Shown here in pieces: positions 7,440 through 10,822 of a stretch of DNA of 10,822 bases (within the stretch, counting starts at the first letter, position 1; every line of letters starts with the position of its first letter). The notes under the pieces are model-generated. The model was given only the letters and a program-made list of their open reading frames with translations, ran no database searches and was not told the DNA's origin. Location of the stretch: assembly GCA_021838065.1 (NCBI GenBank), contig JAKCEJ010000069.1:1-10822 (forward strand). Direction: 5' to 3'. Origin of the DNA: Pseudomonadota bacterium. Lineage in GTDB: Bacteria; Pseudomonadota; Gammaproteobacteria; Steroidobacterales; Steroidobacteraceae. The position numbers were made by a program, and so were the translations under genes.

Positions 7440-8762
7440 ATGAATTCCGCAGCGATACGCATACTGATCATCGATCGCGATGCGAAATATCGCGAGTGGC
7501 TGCGGCTGCACCTCGGAATCCTCTATCCCCAGGCCACCGTCGGTGCCGTCGACTGCACCCAGGACGGCGCACTCAGCGGTCTGGCGACCGGGCGCGCCTG
7601 TGAGGCGCTCGTCCTTGGCGCGCACTTCGGCGCAAGCGGCGAGGAGGGCGATCCCGAGGGTCTCAAGCAGCTGCGCATGCTGCGCGCCGGCGACGCCGCG
7701 CCCATCATCCTGGTGCTGGCCGAGGGGGGCGACGAGCTGACCGCGATCCAGGCGCTGCGGGCCGGCGCGACCGATTACCTCCCCAAGCGGCTGGTCACAC
7801 CGTCACGGCTCAAGGCATCTCTCGATCCGGCCCTCCGGGGGCTCGAGCCGGCCCCCGAGCCGCAGGCGCCGGCCGCGCCGGAGGCTCAGGATGAGGCCGA
7901 GCCGGCCAAGCGGGCCCGCCGCCAGCCGACGCCGCTCGCCACCGGCCATCCGGCCATCACGGGCTACGAGATCACGCGCAAGCTGAGCGAATCGGAGAAG
8001 GCCGTGGTGTATCTGGCCGAAAGCCGCGCGCTCGGCAAGGATGTGGCGCTGAAGGTGAGCAAGATCCCGTGCGAGGATCGCGCCAAGCAGGCGCTCGAGC
8101 GCGAGTACCAGGCCATCCTCGCCGTGCAGGATCCGGCGGTGGTACGCATCTTCGATCACGGCATCGAGGACGGCTACGAATACCTGGCGATGGAGTACTT
8201 TCCGCGCGGGGACCTCAAGGCGCGCATGCACGTGGGAGTGACCGAATCGGAAGCGCTGCGGTTCCTGGAGAAGATCGCCACCGCGCTCGCGGTGGTGCAT
8301 CGCGCGGGGCTGCTGCACCGGGATCTGAAACCGCCGAACGTGATGCTGCGGGAGAACGACAACGTCGTGTTGATCGACTTCGGTCTCGCGCGGCTGTTGG
8401 ATGTCAGTCACCACAGCACGTATACGGGAGTGCTGCGCGGCTCACCGTACTACATGAGTCCGGAGCAGGCGCTCGGCGAGAAGTTGGATCCCCGCTCGGA
8501 CCTGTACAGCCTGGGCGTCATCTTCCACGAGATGCTGACAGGCCGCAAACCGTTCGTGGGCAACAGCGCGATGGAAGTGCTGCAGCAGCACGTCAACACC
8601 GAGCCGCCGCGCCTGCCGGCCTCGCTCAGCGGCTACGCGCCGCTGCTCGCGCAGCTGCTCGCCAAGCAACGCGAAAACCGCTTCAGCAGCGCCGAGGAGC
8701 TGATCGCCGCGTGCGTGGCGCTGCGCACGGGCAATCGGCGGCGAGCGCAGTCGGCCGCGTAA
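7440..8762 (+). CDS. Pseudo-receiver fused to Ser/Thr protein kinase
   Basis: The product (440 residues, no membrane segment, so cytoplasmic) should phosphorylate proteins on Ser or Thr; its targets are unknown. Residues 5-130 form a response-regulator receiver-like domain. It has acidic Asp12/Asp14 and Lys116 in YLPKR, but the phospho-acceptor Asp is missing (EALVLGAHF, about 55-63) and the conserved Thr/Ser is Leu93. A linker rich in Ala, Pro and Glu (134-170) leads to a Hanks-type kinase (about 175-430). The kinase has the ATP lysine in VALK (Lys205), Glu222 in REY as likely helix C glutamate, HRDLKPPN (293-300, Asp295), DFG (313-315) and SPE (340-342). The glycine loop reads LSESEKAVVY (182-191), with no glycine. 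Activation-loop Thr and Tyr residues lie at 327-329. I chose the ATG at 7440 because MNSAAIRILIIDRD is a normal receiver start; an in-frame ATG at 7362 is possible. The gene stands alone between two gaps. Confidence 0.9.
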   Translation: MNSAAIRILIIDRDAKYREWLRLHLGILYPQATVGAVDCTQDGALSGLATGRACEALVLGAHFGASGEEGDPEGLKQLRMLRAGDAAPIILVLAEGGDELTAIQALRAGATDYLPKRLVTPSRLKASLDPALRGLEPAPEPQAPAAPEAQDEAEPAKRARRQPTPLATGHPAITGYEITRKLSESEKAVVYLAESRALGKDVALKVSKIPCEDRAKQALEREYQAILAVQDPAVVRIFDHGIEDGYEYLAMEYFPRGDLKARMHVGVTESEALRFLEKIATALAVVHRAGLLHRDLKPPNVMLRENDNVVLIDFGLARLLDVSHHSTYTGVLRGSPYYMSPEQALGEKLDPRSDLYSLGVIFHEMLTGRKPFVGNSAMEVLQQHVNTEPPRLPASLSGYAPLLAQLLAKQRENRFSSAEELIAACVALRTGNRRRAQSAA

Positions 8763-8784
8763 GGCGCGAGCCGAGACGGGCTGC

Positions 8785-8800
8785 GGCGGCGCCCGCCGCC
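8785..8800 (+). terminator. Weak hairpin behind the kinase gene
   Basis: GGCGGC and GCCGCC pair as a 6-bp all-GC stem around the loop GCCC, 22 bases after the kinase stop codon. Only two T follow, and they already belong to the next promoter candidate. It could end kinase transcription, but short GC inverted repeats are frequent by chance in DNA of this composition. Confidence 0.3.
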
Positions 8801-8829
8801 TTGACACCCCGCGGCGGGGGGCGTGCAAT
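8801..8829 (+). promoter_or_regulatory. Candidate sigma70 promoter of the glycosyltransferase gene
   Basis: A perfect -35 hexamer TTGACA (8801-8806) is followed, after exactly 17 bases, by TGCAAT (8824-8829), which matches four of six bases of TATAAT, including the important first T, the second A and the last T. A start site would fall near 8836, about 33 bases before the ATG at 8869. The spacer contains the inverted repeat CCCCG-CGG-CGGGG (8807-8819), which could be an operator or just GC-rich chance. The promoter fits a new transcription unit beginning with the glycosyltransferase gene. Confidence 0.5.
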
Positions 8830-8868
8830 GCGCCCCGGGGAACGGGCCCCGAGGATCCGGATTGACCC

Positions 8869-10014
8869 ATGAACCCGCGCCACCTCGTCGACACCACGCT
8901 GTTCTACTCGCCGACGAGCGGCGGAGTGCGGCGCTACCTGACCGCCAAGCACGCCTGGCTCGCCGCGCAGCCCGGATGGCACCATACGCTGCTCGTGCCG
9001 GGGGCAATCCAGCGGCTCGAACCGGGCGGTCTGTCCACGCTTGCCGGGATGCCCGTGCCCGGCTCGTTCAATTACCGTCTGCCGCTCAGTCCGCGCCGCT
9101 GGGCGCGGCTGCTCGATGCGCTCGAGCCCGACCTGATCGAGACGGGCGACGCGTTTCATCCGGCCTGGGCGACCTTGCAGGTCGCGCGGCGGCGCGGCAT
9201 TCCGAGCGCCGCGTTCTTCCACTCGAACCTGCCGCGAATCGTCGCCCGGCGCCTCGGCGGCCGCCCGACCGAACGGTTGGCGGGACACTACCTGCGCTGG
9301 CTGTACGAGCGTTTCGACGTGGTGTTCGCCCCGAGCCGCCTGATGGTGGAGTTCCTCGAGGATCTCGGTGTCAGCCACACGGTGCACCAACCTCTCGGCG
9401 TCGACGAGGCGGTCTTCCATCCCCGCCGGCGAGGCTCGTGGCTGCGTGAGCGGCTGGGCCTGGACGCCGGCGCGCGCGTGCTGGTGTATGCCGGCCGCTT
9501 CACCGGCGAGAAGAACGTGCCCGTGCTGCTGCGCGCGTTTGCGCGCCTGGGCCGGCCCTACCACCTGCTGATGATCGGCGGCGGCCGCGAGGGACGGCTC
9601 GCCGCCAACGTCACGCTGTTGCCGTACCGGCGCGACAGCGTGGAGCTGGCGCAGTGGCTGGCCTCGGGCGACGCCCTGGTGCATGCCGGGACGCGCGAGA
9701 CGTTCGGCCTGGTGATTCTCGAGGCCATGGCCTGCGCCCGCCCGGTCATCGCGGCGCGCGCCGGGGCGGTGCCCGAGCTGCTCGATGAGCGCTCCGGGCT
9801 GCTCACCGAGCCGGGCGATGATGCGGACCTTGCCGCTGCGATCGCGGCGCTCTACGAGCGCGATCTCGATGCGCTCGGCGGCCATGCGCGCGCGCGGGTG
9901 CTGCAGCAGTTCACGTGGCGGAAGATCTTTCAGCGTCAGCTCGCCGTCTACCGGGCGCTGCTCGCCGGCGGCATCGACGCGGCGGCCGAGGAGGAACTGG
10001 CCGAAGCCGGCTGA
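8869..10014 (+). CDS. Glycosyltransferase family 4 (GT-B fold)
   Basis: The product (381 residues) should transfer a sugar from a nucleotide-sugar donor to an unknown acceptor, probably a lipid or glycan, at the cytoplasmic side of the membrane. Near the N-terminus is the loop SPTSGGVRRY (14-23), the usual acceptor-side glycine loop of GT4 enzymes. The C-terminal half has the donor-site motif YAGRFTGEKNVPVLLRAF (207-224), with Arg210 and Lys215 placed like the phosphate-binding residues of the family. The E-x7-E motif runs from Glu277 to Glu285 in RETFGLVILEAMA, followed by RPVIAARAGAVPELL. The whole GT-B length is present. The start ATG has GAGGAT 12-17 bases upstream, a slightly distant ribosome site. 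No sugar-biosynthesis or export genes are near it on this strand, so the glycan cannot be named; mannosyl- or glucosyltransferases of the same family are the closest type. Confidence 0.9.
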   Translation: MNPRHLVDTTLFYSPTSGGVRRYLTAKHAWLAAQPGWHHTLLVPGAIQRLEPGGLSTLAGMPVPGSFNYRLPLSPRRWARLLDALEPDLIETGDAFHPAWATLQVARRRGIPSAAFFHSNLPRIVARRLGGRPTERLAGHYLRWLYERFDVVFAPSRLMVEFLEDLGVSHTVHQPLGVDEAVFHPRRRGSWLRERLGLDAGARVLVYAGRFTGEKNVPVLLRAFARLGRPYHLLMIGGGREGRLAANVTLLPYRRDSVELAQWLASGDALVHAGTRETFGLVILEAMACARPVIAARAGAVPELLDERSGLLTEPGDDADLAAAIAALYERDLDALGGHARARVLQQFTWRKIFQRQLAVYRALLAGGIDAAAEEELAEAG

Positions 10015-10031
10015 GCGCGGGCCCGCTCAGC
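10010..10031. terminator. Stem-loop spanning two facing stop codons
   Basis: GCTGAGCG (10010-10017) and CGCTCAGC (10024-10031) are perfect complements around the six-base loop CGGGCC. The left arm contains the TGA of the glycosyltransferase gene (10012-10014). The right arm contains, on the other strand, the TGA of the small unknown gene (10027-10029). The two genes converge here with only 12 bases between them, so the structure could act on both transcripts. It lacks a T run on either side. Confidence 0.45.
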
Positions 10032-10440
10032 GCCCGCGCAGCGCGGTGAGCAGGCGCAGCCCGGTGCGGCGGCGCGCCAGCGACAGCACCGTCCGCCAGA
10101 ACAGCCGCTTGCCGAGCGGCGCGCGCCGCGGCGGGACTGCCTGGAGGAAAGCGGCGCGCACGTCCCGGTGCAGATGCAGTGCGCGCGCCTGAATCAGCCA
10201 ATGGCGCGGGCCGCTCTCGATCCGATAGCAATGCGCATCCGCCGCGACAACGCTCGGCGCATCGAGCGTCGCGGGCAGCTGCGCGCCGCCCGCCCCGATG
10301 AAGCTGAGAATGAGGTGCTCGGCAGGGTCGTCGGCCGAGGCGCCGCGCAGGGTCAGTCCGGGCGAGGCACCCGTTTCGGGCGTGCAGCGCACCGGGCCGC
10401 AAAACGCGGCGATGAGACTGTCCGTTCGAGACTCGCTCAC
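10027..10440 (-). CDS. Uncharacterised small protein, methyltransferase neighbour
   Basis: I do not recognise this 137-residue protein. It starts at GTG (10438-10440), with GGGAG six bases upstream on the same strand (10447-10451), a good ribosome site that argues the gene is real. The stop lies in the hairpin shared with the glycosyltransferase gene. The N-terminal two thirds look like a small soluble mixed alpha/beta fold with hydrophobic stretches such as HLILSFIGAGG (about 42-52) and a HWLIQARALHLH segment (about 82-93). The last 35 residues are strongly basic (many Arg, plus KRLFWR) and could bind nucleic acid, a phosphate-rich ligand or the membrane surface. There is no signal peptide or clear membrane helix. 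It follows the methyltransferase gene by 16 bases and is probably co-transcribed with it. A false gene is less likely because of the start signal and the tidy spacing. Confidence 0.6.
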   Translation of the reverse strand: MSESRTDSLIAAFCGPVRCTPETGASPGLTLRGASADDPAEHLILSFIGAGGAQLPATLDAPSVVAADAHCYRIESGPRHWLIQARALHLHRDVRAAFLQAVPPRRAPLGKRLFWRTVLSLARRRTGLRLLTALRGR

Positions 10441-10446
10441 TCGGCG

Positions 10447-10451
10447 CTCCC
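10447..10451 (-). promoter_or_regulatory. Ribosome binding site of the small unknown gene
   Basis: On the - strand the sequence reads GGGAG, six bases before the GTG start at 10440. It lies in the 16-base gap after the methyltransferase stop. It supports both the GTG start and the reality of the gene. Confidence 0.55.
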
Positions 10452-10456
10452 GGCGT

Positions 10457-10822
10457 TCAGCCGCACGTTTCCAGTTCCCAGACGGTCAGCGGCGCGCCGC
10501 GGCGCAGCCAGAAGCCCGCGCCCACTTCGCGAAACCCGCGCCGCAGGCGCTCTCGGTACCACTCGGCACTGCGCAGATGCACCTGCGAGTCCGTCCGGCT
10601 GCGGTCGCAGTTGGTCTGCCAGTCGCGGCGGGTCAGCGCGCTGAAATACAGCACGCCGCGGCACAACCGGGCGAAATTGGCGAGCGCGCGCGCCGCCTCG
10701 CGCGCCTCGAGATACTGCAGCACGTCATAGCAGATCAGCAGATCGAACGGCGCATCCGGCCGCAGGTCCTGCACCTGCCCCGGCTGCCAGCCGTAGCGGC
10801 GGCACAGGTACTCGCTCGATTC
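10457..10822 (-). CDS. Class I SAM-dependent methyltransferase, partial
   Basis: Only the C-terminal 121 residues are in the window; the reading frame stays open to the right edge, so the start and the SAM-binding glycine motif lie outside. The visible part begins ESSEYLCRRYGW and then shows FDLLICYDVLQYL, the strand-4 motif of class I methyltransferases (aromatic or Leu-rich, ending in a helix of Ala and Arg). Next is a VLYFSAL strand, and the end reads VGAGFWLRRGAPLTVWELE, as in the beta hairpin that closes this fold. The central stretch with DWQTNCDRSRTDSQVHLRS, rich in polar residues, probably contributes to the substrate site. The substrate cannot be told from this part. An internal GTG at 10774 could be mistaken for the start, but the open frame and the fold both run past it. 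It is the upstream partner of the small unknown gene. Confidence 0.8.
   Translation of the reverse strand, partial: ESSEYLCRRYGWQPGQVQDLRPDAPFDLLICYDVLQYLEAREAARALANFARLCRGVLYFSALTRRDWQTNCDRSRTDSQVHLRSAEWYRERLRRGFREVGAGFWLRRGAPLTVWELETCG

Noticed and set aside
8683..9885. A 400-codon frame on the - strand across the end of the kinase and the glycosyltransferase
   Set aside because: It runs antisense to two well-supported genes and across a promoter candidate, with a composition typical of shadow frames.

Overview
The window is a GC-rich stretch (about 70% G+C by eye, not computed) of what looks like a gammaproteobacterial chromosome. Three things point there: a long membrane-anchored FadE-type acyl-CoA dehydrogenase that matches Escherichia coli FadE over most of its length, a DinB polymerase, and a GspA/GspB pair with the typical MSFILDALKKSE start of GspB. 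The base composition suggests a high-GC lineage such as Xanthomonadales, Nevskiales or Steroidobacterales. That placement is an inference from composition and gene types, not from a search.

Layout, left to right. Positions 23-7197 hold five genes on the + strand with almost no space between them: fadE, a DUF3667-type zinc-ribbon membrane protein (4-base ATGA overlap with fadE), dinB (25 bases further on), gspA (10 bases after dinB) and gspB (1 base after gspA). They could be one transcript, although their functions differ: fatty-acid oxidation, an unknown membrane role, translesion DNA synthesis, and energising or anchoring of a type II secretion system. A 9-bp inverted repeat lies just behind gspB. 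A gene-free stretch of 242 bases (7198-7439) follows. Next is a 440-residue protein joining a receiver-like domain without a phospho-acceptor aspartate to a Ser/Thr protein kinase whose glycine loop has lost its glycines. A 106-base gap (8763-8868) carries a good sigma70-type promoter candidate in front of a GT4-family glycosyltransferase gene.

On the - strand, reading in from the right edge, are a partial class I SAM-dependent methyltransferase and a small uncharacterised protein, probably one operon. They converge on the glycosyltransferase gene. The two stop codons facing each other are 12 bases apart and lie inside one 8-bp stem-loop that could serve both strands.

The window is mostly housekeeping and accessory genes of known families. 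No mobile element, CRISPR array, tRNA or rRNA was seen. The parts most worth a second look are the pseudo-receiver/atypical kinase fusion, the unknown protein beside the methyltransferase, and the shared stop-codon hairpin. The many other long open frames, including one of 869 codons antisense to fadE, are explained by high-GC codon bias.
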